Positions 16,944 to 24,909 of a DNA stretch of 64,000 bases are shown here, piece after piece. Position numbers and translations under genes: made by a program. The DNA is taken from positions 5,336,501 through 5,400,500 of the forward strand of contig NZ_AP023243.1 in NCBI RefSeq assembly GCF_016756495.1, read 5' to 3'. Source of the stretch: Mesorhizobium sp. 113-3-3. Lineage in GTDB: Bacteria > Pseudomonadota > Alphaproteobacteria > Rhizobiales > Rhizobiaceae. Every line of letters starts with the position of its first letter. Position 1 is the stretch's first letter. The notes beneath the pieces are model-generated. The model was not told where the DNA came from. It searched no databases and saw only the letters and a program-made list of their open reading frames with translations.

Positions 16944-18200
16944 ATGACCACACATTCACGCGGCGTCTCCGCAACGATCGACCCGGTGAAGCTCGACAGG
17001 CTGGCGGAGGTCGCCATCAAGGTTGGACTGCAATTGCAGCCCGGACAGGATCTGGTGCTGACCTCGTCGATCGCCGCCCTGCCGCTGACCAGGCGCATCG
17101 TCGAGCACGCCTACAAGGCCGGCGCCGGGCTGGTGACGCCGATCTTCAACGATGACGAGATGACGCTGGCGCGCTACCGCTTCGGCGTCGACGCCAGCTT
17201 CGACCGCGCCGCCGGCTGGCTCTATGAAGGCATGGCGAAGGCCTTTTCCAACAATGCGGCGCGGCTTGCCGTGCGCGGCGAGGACCCGTCACTGTTGTCG
17301 GCGCAGGATCCCGCGAAAGTGGCGCGCGCCAACAAGGCGAACTCGATGGCCTACCAGCCGGCGCTGGAAAAGATCACCGGCTTCGACATCAATTGGAACA
17401 TTGTCGCCTATCCCGATCTGGCCTGGGCCAAGCAGGTCTTCCCGGACGACGCCGACGATGTCGCGGTGGCCAAGCTCGCCGATGCCATTTTCGCCGCCTC
17501 GCGGGTCGACGTGGAAGACCCGATCGGCAACTGGACCGCGCACAATGCCGCGCTGCGCGGCCGCACCGAATGGCTGAACGGCCACAATTTCCACGCACTG
17601 CACTTCACCGGACCGGGCACCGACCTGACGGTCGGGCTGGCCGACGGCCATGAATGGATGGGCGGCGCCTCGACCGCCAAGAACGGCATCACCTGCAATC
17701 CCAACATCCCGACCGAGGAGGTCTTCACCACGCCGCACTCCAGGCGCGTCGAGGGTCATGTCTCCTCGACCAAGCCGCTGTCCTACCAGGGCACGCTGAT
17801 CGACGAGATTTCGGTACGGTTCGAGGAAGGCAGGATCGTCGACGCCAAGGCGTCGAAGGGCGAGGATGTGCTGAAGAAGGTGCTCGACACCGACGAGGGC
17901 GCGCGCCGTCTTGGCGAAGTGGCGCTGGTGCCGCATTCCTCGCCGATCTCGGCCAGCGGCCTATTGTTCTTCAACACGCTGTTCGACGAAAATGCCGCCT
18001 GCCATATCGCGCTCGGCCAGTGCTATTCGAAATGCTTCGTCGACGGCGCCTCGCTCAGCCAGGACGAGATCGCCGCGCGCGGCGGCAACAAAAGTTTCAT
18101 CCACATCGACTGGATGATCGGCTCGGACAAGATCGACATTGACGGCGTGAACAAGGACGGCAGCCGCGTGCCGGTGATGCGCAAGGGCGAGTGGGCCTGA
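16944..18200 (+). CDS. M29-family aminopeptidase
   Basis: This is a 418-residue dinuclear metal aminopeptidase of family M29, the thermophilic aminopeptidase T/AmpS type. Likely metal ligands sit in the ordered motifs NIPTEEVFTTP, RRLGEVALVPHSSPIS and NAACHIALGQCY, with a last acidic ligand near WMIGSDKIDIDG. The length is close to the family norm of about 410. Of three nearby in-frame ATGs (16905, 16929, 16944), the last has AGGA at good spacing. It is probably cytosolic and trims N-terminal residues from peptides. The DUF488 gene follows 23 bp downstream and may be cotranscribed. Confidence 0.92.
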   Translation: MTTHSRGVSATIDPVKLDRLAEVAIKVGLQLQPGQDLVLTSSIAALPLTRRIVEHAYKAGAGLVTPIFNDDEMTLARYRFGVDASFDRAAGWLYEGMAKAFSNNAARLAVRGEDPSLLSAQDPAKVARANKANSMAYQPALEKITGFDINWNIVAYPDLAWAKQVFPDDADDVAVAKLADAIFAASRVDVEDPIGNWTAHNAALRGRTEWLNGHNFHALHFTGPGTDLTVGLADGHEWMGGASTAKNGITCNPNIPTEEVFTTPHSRRVEGHVSSTKPLSYQGTLIDEISVRFEEGRIVDAKASKGEDVLKKVLDTDEGARRLGEVALVPHSSPISASGLLFFNTLFDENAACHIALGQCYSKCFVDGASLSQDEIAARGGNKSFIHIDWMIGSDKIDIDGVNKDGSRVPVMRKGEWA

Positions 18201-18223
18201 GGGTTTCGGCAAAGGGAGGTCGA

Positions 18224-18577
18224 ATGGCTTTCGACCTGATGGTCAAGCGGATTTACGAGCCGCCCGCACCCGATGACGGGCAGCGGGTGCTGGTGGATCG
18301 TATCTGGCCGCGCGGCGTCAGCAAGGAAGAGGCCGCACTGGCACTGTGGCTAAAAGAGATCGCTCCGAGCGACGAGTTGCGAAAATGGTTCGGGCACGAG
18401 GCTGCGCGCTGGACGGAGTTTCAGAAGCGGTACTGCGCGGAGTTGGACGGGAATGGCGAGGCGGTGGCGCAACTGCGCGGCTTTCTCCACCACGGCAAGG
18501 TGACGCTACTCTACGGAGCCCATGATGAGGCGCACAACAATGCGGTGGCGCTGGCGGGGTATTTGCGCGCGGGTTGA
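18224..18577 (+). CDS. DUF488 family protein
   Basis: This is a 117-residue protein with the family signature LVDRIWPRGVSKEEAALALW near residues 24-43, followed by ELRKWFGHEAARWTEFQKRY and VTLLYGAHDEAHNNAVAL. DUF488 proteins of the YeaO type are small soluble proteins of unknown biochemical role. The ATG at 18224 has GGGAGG upstream. The gene follows the aminopeptidase closely and is followed by an intergenic repeat. Confidence 0.88.
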   Translation: MAFDLMVKRIYEPPAPDDGQRVLVDRIWPRGVSKEEAALALWLKEIAPSDELRKWFGHEAARWTEFQKRYCAELDGNGEAVAQLRGFLHHGKVTLLYGAHDEAHNNAVALAGYLRAG

Positions 18578-18600
18578 GGCGCTCGGAACTTTGGCAAGCA

Positions 18601-18650
18601 GGCGGGACAGCGCCCCCCTCTGTCCTGCCGGACATCTCCCCTACGGGGAG
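18601..18650. repeat. Dispersed intergenic repeat, inverted copy
   Basis: GGCGGGACAGCGCCCCCCTC followed by TGTCCTGCCGGACATCTCCC is the reverse complement of the block at 2559-2601. It is followed by a small hairpin, CTCCCC-TAC-GGGGAG. It fills the gap between two convergent genes, DUF488 and the ArsC-like gene. Confidence 0.65.
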
Positions 18651-18677
18651 GAGATCGGACGTCACGACGCTTTCCGC

Positions 18678-19028
18678 CTACTTCCCTACCGCCTGCTCAT
18701 AAGCCTCCGGCTTGAAGCCGACCAGAACCCGATCGCCGACTTCGAGCACCGGCCGCTTGACCATCGTCGGCTTGACCAGCATCAACGCCTTGGCCTTCTT
18801 TTCGTCGAGGCCCTGCTTGTCCTTGTCCGCCAGTTCGCGAAACGTCGTGCTCGCCTTGTTGAGCAACTTTTCCCAGCCGACCTTGCCGACCCAGCCATCC
18901 AGCCGCTTGGCGTCCAGCCCCTCCGCGCGGAAATCGTGAAACCGATAGGGCACATCATGGCTCTCCAGCCAGACGCGCGCCTTCTTGACCGTGTCGCAAG
19001 TGGTGATGCCGTAGATCGTAATCGTCAA
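18678..19028 (-). CDS. ArsC/Spx-family thioredoxin-fold protein (YffB-like)
   Basis: This 116-residue protein starts near TITIYGITTCDTVKKARVWL. Its single redox Cys lies in TTCDTVKKA, as in YffB/Spx-type relatives of arsenate reductase. FHDFRAEGLDA and PTMVKRPVLEVGDRVLVGF, the basic C-terminal strand, complete the fold. YffB-like proteins are thought to be glutathione-dependent thiol reductases, and arsenate reduction is not implied. The preferred start is TTG at 19028, because AAGGAA lies about 8 bp upstream. A GTG at 19067 is possible but would add an unrelated leader. Confidence 0.82.
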   Translation of the reverse strand: MTITIYGITTCDTVKKARVWLESHDVPYRFHDFRAEGLDAKRLDGWVGKVGWEKLLNKASTTFRELADKDKQGLDEKKAKALMLVKPTMVKRPVLEVGDRVLVGFKPEAYEQAVGK

Positions 19029-19134
19029 AGCGCGCTTTCCTTGGGCTGACAGTCGAATCCCTCCCACAGCCTAAAACAGCCCTTCCCGCTTTGCCAGCGC
19101 CCAGGCCCGCAACCGCGGAATTTTCGGGCTTGCC

Positions 19135-19160
19135 AATACTAAGGAATTTTCCTAAGTATT
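19135..19160. promoter_or_regulatory. 26-bp near-perfect palindrome, ArsR operator
   Basis: The arms AATACT-A-AGGAA (19135-19146) and TTCCT-A-AGTATT (19149-19160) flank TT and break symmetry at only one base pair. The element lies about 40 bp ahead of the ArsR gene. Winged-helix ArsR dimers bind palindromes of this size, so autorepression is likely. Confidence 0.65.
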
Positions 19161-19197
19161 TTCCAAACCACTTTTGGCAACGCCTCGGGACCGACCA

Positions 19198-19554
19198 ATG
19201 ACAAGCCTCCAGACTGCCAATTCGAGTCCTCCACCGATCGACGGCATTTTCCGCGCGCTTGCCGACCCGACCCGGCGGCGCGTCGTCGAGCGGCTGAACA
19301 GGAGCCCTGCCTCGGTCAGCGAACTGGCGCAGCCTTTCGGGATGGCGCTGCCCTCCTTCATCGAGCATCTCAAGGTGCTGGAAGGCTGCGGGCTGGTGCG
19401 ATCGGAAAAGATCGGCCGAACCCGGACCTACCAACTGGCGCCCGAGCCGCTGCAGCTCGCCGAGAACTGGCTGGCCGAACAGCGGACACTGTGGGAGCGC
19501 CGCCTCGACCAGTTCGACGCCTATGTGATGACCCTCAAGGAGCAGGAAAAATGA
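19198..19554 (+). CDS. ArsR-family transcriptional regulator
   Basis: This is a 118-residue winged-helix regulator. [18 protein letters not shown] is the classic ArsR opening helix, and [20 protein letters not shown] the recognition helix. No Cys-rich metal site is visible, and the downstream partner is an SRPBCC protein, so it probably belongs to the non-metal ArsR branch paired with AHSA1-like genes. The start is the ATG at 19198. Its stop overlaps the next start (ATGA at 19551). A near-perfect palindrome at 19135-19160 supports autoregulation. Confidence 0.9.
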   Translation: MTSLQTANSSPPPIDGIFRALADPTRRRVVERLNRSPASVSELAQPFGMALPSFIEHLKVLEGCGLVRSEKIGRTRTYQLAPEPLQLAENWLAEQRTLWERRLDQFDAYVMTLKEQEK

Positions 19555-20030
19555 GCTATCCCTTCAAGCCGGATCCCAGGCTGGACCTTGTGCTGGAGCG
19601 CGTCGTCGATGCGCCGCGCGAATTGCTGTGGCGAGCCTGGACGAAGCCGGAGCATGTCAAGCAATGGTTCACCCCCAAGCCGTGGCTGATCACCGATTGC
19701 GAGATCGATCTCAAGCCGGGCGGGCTGTTCCGCACACGCATGCAGTCGCCCGACGGCAAGGAGGTGAACGACCGCCATTGCTGCTATCTCGACATCGTGC
19801 CGAACGAGCGGCTGGTGTGGACGGATGCGCTGCTCCCGGGCTACCGGCCGTCAGGCGAGCCCTTCATTACCGCGGTCATTTCCCTCCAGCCGGATGGGCG
19901 CGGCACGCGCTACACCGCCACCGCCATCCACCGCGACGAGGCGACCCGCAACAACCATGAAGAGATGGGTTTCTTCGACGGCTGGGGCACGGTGGCCGAT
20001 CAGCTAGCCGCTTATGTGAAGACGATTTAA
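19551..20030 (+). CDS. SRPBCC / AHSA1-like protein
   Basis: This is a 159-residue single-domain protein of the START-like SRPBCC fold. The entry strand [19 protein letters not shown] and the block [11 protein letters not shown] are typical of the activator-of-Hsp90 homologue (AHSA1) family in bacteria, and the last helix contains [18 protein letters not shown]. Such proteins bind a hydrophobic ligand in a central cavity. Its ligand is unknown. It overlaps the ArsR gene by 4 bp (ATGA), a common two-gene operon, and ends at a strong hairpin terminator. Confidence 0.88.
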   Translation: MSYPFKPDPRLDLVLERVVDAPRELLWRAWTKPEHVKQWFTPKPWLITDCEIDLKPGGLFRTRMQSPDGKEVNDRHCCYLDIVPNERLVWTDALLPGYRPSGEPFITAVISLQPDGRGTRYTATAIHRDEATRNNHEEMGFFDGWGTVADQLAAYVKTI

Positions 20031-20036
20031 TCTCTC

Positions 20037-20077
20037 GCATGGCGGCCAGGACACCGTCCCGGCCGCCATGCTTGTTT
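20037..20077. terminator. Terminator between convergent genes
   Basis: GCATGGCGGCC (20037-20047) pairs perfectly with GGCCGCCATGC (20061-20071), followed by TTGTTTC. It separates the ArsR-SRPBCC operon from the convergent SnoaL-like gene. Confidence 0.7.
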
Positions 20078-20127
20078 CTCGATGCCGTGGCGAAGAGCCG
20101 CCTGCGAAGCCGGAGGTATATCCAGCC

Positions 20128-20481
20128 TCAATAGTAAAAGCGCTCTTCGGTGATCCTGCCGTTCTTGATGGTGTACAGGCCGACCTCGTCCATGGTGACA
20201 CGCTGGCCGGTGGCCTTGGGCGTGATGTCGAACGTGAAGCGCACGGCGAACTGATCGCCATTGACATAAGGGCCCTCGACCGAGCCACCATGGACTTCGT
20301 GGTTCTCTTGCCACCATTGGCTTTTCTGCCTGAGGGCCTCCTTGCCATGGCTGACGGCCATCGGCCCCTCCATGGCTTCGTAACTGGCAATATCGTCGGC
20401 ATTGTATTTCTCGGCGGCACCGTTGTGATCGCCCTGCTTGAGGAGCTCGGTGAAGTCCTTGGCAATGTCCGTGATGGTCAT
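20128..20481 (-). CDS. SnoaL-like (NTF2-fold) protein
   Basis: This is a 117-residue protein with a clear AGGAGG ribosome binding site before its ATG at 20481. TITDIAKDFTELLKQGDHNG, ASYEAMEGPMAVSHGKEAL and DQFAVRFTFDITPKATGQR match the helix-helix-sheet layout of SnoaL-like proteins of the NTF2 superfamily. These are often small hydrolases, isomerases or ligand-binding proteins. No catalytic set can be named here. Upstream DNA extends the frame to 20616 but lacks homology-like sequence. Confidence 0.8.
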   Translation of the reverse strand: MTITDIAKDFTELLKQGDHNGAAEKYNADDIASYEAMEGPMAVSHGKEALRQKSQWWQENHEVHGGSVEGPYVNGDQFAVRFTFDITPKATGQRVTMDEVGLYTIKNGRITEERFYY

Positions 20482-20666
20482 GTGTTCCTCCTGTTCTGAC
20501 GCACTGCAATTAGGGAATAGCCTGCCTGTCTGCCACCGGTGCCCACATGACAGCTGACAAGGCGTGTCAGGACGATCGATATAGCGTGGCTCTGTGACGT
20601 CGAAATGCGGGGGCACGGGCAGCGGCCTCGGTTGCGGACACAGGCCAATTCCGCAATGCTAGGTGC

Positions 20667-21371
20667 ATGTGCAACCTCTACAACATCACCACGACGCAAG
20701 AGGCGATCCGCCAATGGACGCGCGCCTTGCGCGATATCAGCGGCAACCTTGAACCTTCCGTTGACATCTATCCCAATCAGCCTGGCCCGGTCGTTCGCAA
20801 CACGGCAGACGGGAAGCGTGAGCTGGCGAAACTGCTTTGGGGATTGCCGACGCCTCAAGAGCGTATGAAAGGCAAGGCCGACTACGGCACAACCAACGTT
20901 CGCAATCCGCAATACTCGCACTGGCAACAATTTGTCGGTGTCGAGAACAGATGCGTCGTGCCGGTCACCAGTTTTGCCGAACCCAGCCCGACACCGGGCG
21001 ACAAGGACCCGGAAACAGGCATCCAGCGCAATTACTGGTTTGCCCGTGACGAAAGCCGGCCGCTGTTCTTCTTCGCCGGCTTCTGGACCCATTGGCAGGG
21101 TGTTCGAAAGGTCAAGGACGGACCTGGGGACTTCGAGTTGTTTGCCTTCATGACAACCAAGCCCAATGCCCTCATCGCTCCGATCCATGAGAAGGCCATG
21201 CCGGTAATCCTGACCACGTCGGAGGAGACGGAGGCCTGGCTGACAGCACCCTGGGCAGAAGCACGGCATTTGCAGCGAACAGCGCCAGACGACGCGTTGG
21301 TGATCGTTGAGAAGCCAGCCACGCAAATCAAGTTTCCGCAGCAGGCACCGGCCCAAGGGTCTCTTTTCTAG
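20667..21371 (+). CDS. SOS response-associated peptidase (SRAP/YedK family)
   Basis: The 234-residue protein begins MCNLYNITTT, exposing the catalytic Cys2 once Met is removed. TNVRNPQYSHW and the CVVPVTSFAEP strand bind DNA, and PIHEKAMPVIL contains the conserved His. SRAP proteins form a covalent thiazolidine link to abasic sites in single-stranded DNA and protect them during replication. Residues 108-125 carry a family-typical insert (TPGDKDPETG). The gene stands alone, with a small zinc-ribbon gene convergent behind it. No LexA box was seen. Confidence 0.92.
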   Translation: MCNLYNITTTQEAIRQWTRALRDISGNLEPSVDIYPNQPGPVVRNTADGKRELAKLLWGLPTPQERMKGKADYGTTNVRNPQYSHWQQFVGVENRCVVPVTSFAEPSPTPGDKDPETGIQRNYWFARDESRPLFFFAGFWTHWQGVRKVKDGPGDFELFAFMTTKPNALIAPIHEKAMPVILTTSEETEAWLTAPWAEARHLQRTAPDDALVIVEKPATQIKFPQQAPAQGSLF

Positions 21372-21393
21372 GCTGAGGGGATAGCCGCGTTCC

Positions 21394-21708
21394 TCACTCT
21401 TCGTCTCGCCATATCACACGGCGAACCATGCGGATTTCGACAAGGCGTCTGACACGAATTTTCAAGCGCTCAGCGGCACTCGGCAAAATTATGTCGGCAT
21501 CAAGCTCGCGAAGCTTGCAGCGTTCGCACCGCATATGCCGCTCGACATCCCAAAAGGGAATGTCGCCGACAAGCTTGGCTAGATCGCCGGGCAGATAGTG
21601 CCGGGTGATATTGCAGTGCCGGCATCGGACGCGAATAAGTTGCCCCACCTCGTGCGCGAGGCATAGGGTTTGCACATTTCGGCGCGGTCGGGTGCTCATT
21701 TCCGGCAT
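21394..21708 (-). CDS. Small zinc-ribbon-like hypothetical protein
   Basis: This is a 104-residue basic protein with two Cys pairs, RCRHCN and RCERCK, about 30 residues apart, which probably bind one zinc ion. LPGDLAKLVGDIPFWDVERH lies between them. No catalytic feature is visible. It may bind nucleic acid or act as a small adaptor, but this is not established. The starts at 21708 and 21699 are both in frame and neither has a strong ribosome binding site. A palindrome at 21714-21743 lies immediately upstream. It is convergent with the SRAP gene. Confidence 0.6.
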   Translation of the reverse strand: MPEMSTRPRRNVQTLCLAHEVGQLIRVRCRHCNITRHYLPGDLAKLVGDIPFWDVERHMRCERCKLRELDADIILPSAAERLKIRVRRLVEIRMVRRVIWRDEE

Positions 21709-21713
21709 CAACT

Positions 21714-21743
21714 AATTTAGGAATGTCTTCCTAGATTAGTCAA
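21714..21743. promoter_or_regulatory. Palindromic operator candidate with AGGAA-N4-TTCCT core
   Basis: ACTAATTTAGGAA, then TGTC, then TTCCTAGATTAGT form a 30-bp inverted repeat with one mismatch per arm. The core AGGAA-N4-TTCCT is the same as in the ArsR operator at 19135-19160. It lies directly upstream of the small zinc-ribbon gene. Confidence 0.5.
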
Positions 21744-21828
21744 TTCCTACTTAACTCCATGGTCGTTTGTTAACAGTCGATCAGACCTGCCTGCGCGCCA
21801 CCGTGCGGCCACCTTGCGAAGGTGAAGG

Positions 21829-22914
21829 CTAGCTCGCCAGCATGGGGCAGTTGGCGCCACGGCGCAGGCTGATATGCGCCACGTCGCCCACGCTGAATTG
21901 AAAACCCTCGGCCTGGCGCGGCGCATCGATGACAACCGGCAACCCCTGCCCCAGTTCGGCATGCAGCCGCAAGGTACGGCCGTGGAAGACGATGCTGTTG
22001 ACGCGCGCTGGCGCCGTGCCGGGCGCGGCCTCGGTGGCCGCCAGCAGATCCTCCGGACGCACGCCGATGGTGCGCATCTCGCCTTCGCCGGGTGATTGGC
22101 CGGTTTCAGAAACGGCCTCCAGCGGCAAGGCGCCGGCAGCGAAGCGCAAACGATCGCCATCGCGACCCACAAAGCGCGATTGCAGGAGATTCATGGTGCC
22201 GATGAAGCTCGCCACGAACGTCGTGGCGGGCCGGTCATAGAGCGTCGCCGGCGGGGCGATCTGCTCGATGCGGCCCTTGTTCATCACGACGATGCGGTCG
22301 GAAATCGACAGGGCCTCGGTCTGATCGTGGGTGACCATGACGAATGTGGTGCCAAGCCGCGATTGCAGCCGCTTCAGCTCGACCTGCATCTGTTCGCGCA
22401 GATGCGCGTCGAGCGCCGACAGCGGTTCGTCGAGCAAGAGCACGCGCGGCTCGCAGACGATGGCGCGAGCAAGTGCCACGCGCTGACGCTGGCCGCCCGA
22501 GAGTTCCAAGACACGGGCGCGAAGCTTGTCGGCGAGACCGACCATGTCGAGGGCTTCACCGACCCGCTTTGCCTGCTCGGCACCGGTGAGTTTGCGCAGC
22601 GACAGGCCGAAGCCGACATTTTCGGCGACGTCCATATGCGGAAACAGCGCGTAGTCCTGGAACACGGTGTTGACCGGCCGGTCGAAGGGCCGAAGCGCGG
22701 TGATATCGCGGCCGTCGAGCAAGACCTTGCCGCTCGACGGGCTTTCGAAGCCGGCGATGACGCGCAGGCTGGTGGTCTTGCCACAGCCGGACGGTCCGAG
22801 CAGCGTGATGAATTCGCCGCTGACGATGTCGAGATCGACGGCATCGAGCCCGACGATGCCGCCTGGAAAAATCTTCGAGACCGACTGCAACCGGACAAGT
22901 GGATCAGGCGCCAT
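21829..22914 (-). CDS. potA: Polyamine-type ABC transporter ATP-binding protein
   Basis: The 361-residue ATPase has Walker A GPSGCGKTTSLRVIAG, Q-loop VFQDYALFPHMDV, signature LSGGQRQRVALARAI, Walker B VLLLDEPLSALD and the switch His in VTHDQTEAL. A C-terminal TOBE domain (GVRPEDLL through GDVAHISLR) places it in the PotA/FbpC/MalK group. It overlaps the preceding XRE-cupin gene by 11 bp and ends the same minus-strand series as the binding protein and two permeases. Spermidine/putrescine-like uptake is the best inference from the whole set. It starts at the ATG at 22914, not at the longer open frame. Confidence 0.88.
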   Translation of the reverse strand: MAPDPLVRLQSVSKIFPGGIVGLDAVDLDIVSGEFITLLGPSGCGKTTSLRVIAGFESPSSGKVLLDGRDITALRPFDRPVNTVFQDYALFPHMDVAENVGFGLSLRKLTGAEQAKRVGEALDMVGLADKLRARVLELSGGQRQRVALARAIVCEPRVLLLDEPLSALDAHLREQMQVELKRLQSRLGTTFVMVTHDQTEALSISDRIVVMNKGRIEQIAPPATLYDRPATTFVASFIGTMNLLQSRFVGRDGDRLRFAAGALPLEAVSETGQSPGEGEMRTIGVRPEDLLAATEAAPGTAPARVNSIVFHGRTLRLHAELGQGLPVVIDAPRQAEGFQFSVGDVAHISLRRGANCPMLAS

Positions 22915-23512
22915 CGCGAACCTCGGAGGGCTTCGTGGTGTTGACCCAGAGGATCTGGCATTGCTCGGCGCCGGGATTGCGGAAGGCATGCAGAAGCGTG
23001 CTCTTGAAGGCAAAGCTGTCGCCGGTCTTCAAGCCATATTTTGTCGAATCCACCACCAGCTCGACCTCGCCCGAAAGCACGTAGCCGAATTCGTGGCCGG
23101 CATGGGCATAGGCTTCCGCCGTGCCGCCGTCGGCCTCCACCGTCACCAGCATGCCGGTGAGCGTCGCGCCCGGCGGCGACAGCAGTGCCTTGGCGATGCC
23201 TTCGGACTTCACCGGGATGGAGCGCCGCTTGTCGGAGCGCACGCAGTAGAGATCGTTGACGGCCTCGTCGCCATCGGCGATCAGCGCCGAAGGCTCGATG
23301 TCGAGGGCGGCGGCGAGCGGCCAGATCACCTTGACGCGCAGCGAGGACATGCCGCGCTCGATCTGACTCAGCGCACCGATCGACACACCTGCCCTGGCCG
23401 CCAGTTCGGCCAGCGACAGGCGGCGCTCGAGCCGCAGCGCCCGCACGCGCCGGCCGACACGGATGTCGGCATCGTCCCTGGGTTTCTCGGCGGCCTCGTC
23501 AAGCATGTCCAT
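22904..23512 (-). CDS. XRE-family regulator with C-terminal cupin domain
   Basis: This is a 202-residue protein. An HTH_3 domain (VRALRLERRLSLAELAARAG then VSIGALSQIERGMSSL) is followed by a cupin (EAYAHAGHEFGYVLSGEVEL to ILWVNTTKP). This is the PuuR/SutR-like layout, in which the cupin senses a small effector such as a polyamine. It sits inside the importer operon, immediately before potA. A 16-bp palindrome in the operon promoter at 26651-26666 is a candidate binding site. The ATG at 23512 has AAGGA upstream; 23506 is an alternative. Confidence 0.88.
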   Translation of the reverse strand: MDMLDEAAEKPRDDADIRVGRRVRALRLERRLSLAELAARAGVSIGALSQIERGMSSLRVKVIWPLAAALDIEPSALIADGDEAVNDLYCVRSDKRRSIPVKSEGIAKALLSPPGATLTGMLVTVEADGGTAEAYAHAGHEFGYVLSGEVELVVDSTKYGLKTGDSFAFKSTLLHAFRNPGAEQCQILWVNTTKPSEVRDGA

Positions 23513-23812
23513 GCATCGGTCCTTGTTGCGGTCTCTGGGGCCAGCACCTGACAATGGCCAGCCTCGGGATTGAATTCGCATTTTATCGGGCGTCGGCGCC
23601 GCCCCTCATCCGCCTGCCGGCACCTTCTCCCCGTATAGTGACGGGGAGGAGGAGGCTGGCCGCACCCTCGGCGCCTTTCTTACGACGTTGATGATTGGCG
23701 AAATCGGCGATGAGAGCGCCCCTCTCCCCGTCACCATATAGGGAGAGGATGCTGGCAGGCAGGGGAGGGGCAGCGCAAACCTCGACAATCAGTCATCCAA
23801 TACAGCTGAAGC
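23513..23812. repeat. Intergenic gap with inverted dispersed repeats
   Basis: This 300-bp gap between the binding-protein gene and the XRE gene contains no credible coding frame. CTTCTCCCCGTATAGTGACG (near 23623) and an inverted relative, CTCTCCCCGTCACCATATAG (near 23727), make two palindromic modules with flanks rich in CCCCTC and GAGGGG. This is a different class from the element at 2533. Such modules usually separate or stabilise mRNA segments; here they split the operon into permease/binding-protein and regulator/ATPase parts. Confidence 0.6.
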
Positions 23813-24883
23813 TCACCCGCCGGCCTTCACCTTCTCGAACATCTTGGCCACATCGTCGTTCTGCTTCATCGGTCCGGTGAAGATGGTGCTCTTCAGCATC
23901 ACTTCGGGATCAGACGGCAGTTGCAACTTCTCCAGTTCATCCTTCGCCACGCCGGCGAAGGCGGTGCTGAGCGAACTGCCATAGCCATAGGACTGGATCA
24001 GGAATTTGCCCGAATCGGCATCCAGCCGGCTGTTGATGAAATCATAGGCGAGATCGACATTCTTGGCGTCCTTGAGCATGACGAAGCCGCAGGCCCAGGT
24101 CAGCATGCCTTCTTTCGGCTTCATGAACTCGACCGGCACGCCCTGCTTCTTCAGCGAGGTGGCCGATGCATTCCAGGTCATGGCGGCGACCAGCTGGCCG
24201 CTGGCCAGCGCCTGTTCGACCGAGGTCATGTCGGTGGTGTAGCTCGACAGCAGCGGGCGCTGCTCGCGCAGTTTTGCCGCGACCTTCTCCATCTGCTCAG
24301 ACGTCATGTCGAACGGATTGACGCCAGCCAGAAGCGCGGCGACGATCGGCGTATCATGCACGGCGTCGATGGTCGCCATGCGGCCGGCATATTGCTTGTC
24401 CCAGAGCAGGTTCCAGCTCGCTTCCGGATTCTTCACCAGATCGGTGCGGTAGAGGATGGACGTGTTGCCCCAGTCCCACGGCACCATCCACACCTTGCCG
24501 TCGCCGGCCTGCAGATCGGGCAGGTTCTTGAACACCGGGAAGATCGAATCCCAGTTCTTGATGCGCTTGGTGTCGATCGGCTGCAGCAGGCCTTCCTTGT
24601 TCCAGCGCGCCACCTTGTCGTAGCAGGGATGCGCGATGTCAGGACGGAAGCCGGCCTTGACCTTGGTGAAGGCATCGTCGTCGTCGCCGAAGATCGAAGC
24701 CTCGACGCCATCGGGGTGCGCGGCAAGGAAGCTCTTGTTGAAGTCGGGCAATTCGTAGCCCGACCAGGTGAAATATTGCAGCTTTTCGGCGGCCAGCGCC
24801 ACGCTCGACGACAAGGCGAGCGCCAATGCGGCGAGGCCGGCGCGGGCCTTTTGTCCGACTATCGATTTCAGGTGGAAGGTCAT
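23813..24883 (-). CDS. Polyamine-type ABC transporter substrate-binding protein
   Basis: This is a 356-residue periplasmic protein with signal peptide ARAGLAALALALSSSVALAA (about 12-31). The mature part starts EKLQYFTWSGYELPDFNKSF, as in PotD/PotF-like proteins, with IFGDDDDAFTKVKAG and VPWDWGNTSILYRTDLV among the ligand-pocket segments. The ligand is probably a polyamine or related cation, but specificity is not proven. GAGGAG precedes the ATG at 24883. It is encoded downstream of the two permease genes. Confidence 0.86.
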   Translation of the reverse strand: MTFHLKSIVGQKARAGLAALALALSSSVALAAEKLQYFTWSGYELPDFNKSFLAAHPDGVEASIFGDDDDAFTKVKAGFRPDIAHPCYDKVARWNKEGLLQPIDTKRIKNWDSIFPVFKNLPDLQAGDGKVWMVPWDWGNTSILYRTDLVKNPEASWNLLWDKQYAGRMATIDAVHDTPIVAALLAGVNPFDMTSEQMEKVAAKLREQRPLLSSYTTDMTSVEQALASGQLVAAMTWNASATSLKKQGVPVEFMKPKEGMLTWACGFVMLKDAKNVDLAYDFINSRLDADSGKFLIQSYGYGSSLSTAFAGVAKDELEKLQLPSDPEVMLKSTIFTGPMKQNDDVAKMFEKVKAGG

Positions 24884-24909
24884 TTCTGTTCTCCTCTTCT
24901 TTGTTATGG

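Noticed and set aside
18678..19028. ArsC-like gene and ArsR gene considered as an arsenic resistance operon
   Set aside because: They are divergent, the ArsR gene is coupled to an SRPBCC gene, no arsenite pump is present, and the ArsC-like protein is of the YffB/Spx type.
23600..23790. Repeats in the polyamine operon considered as a CRISPR array
   Set aside because: There are only two inverted palindromic modules, with no regular spacers and no cas genes.
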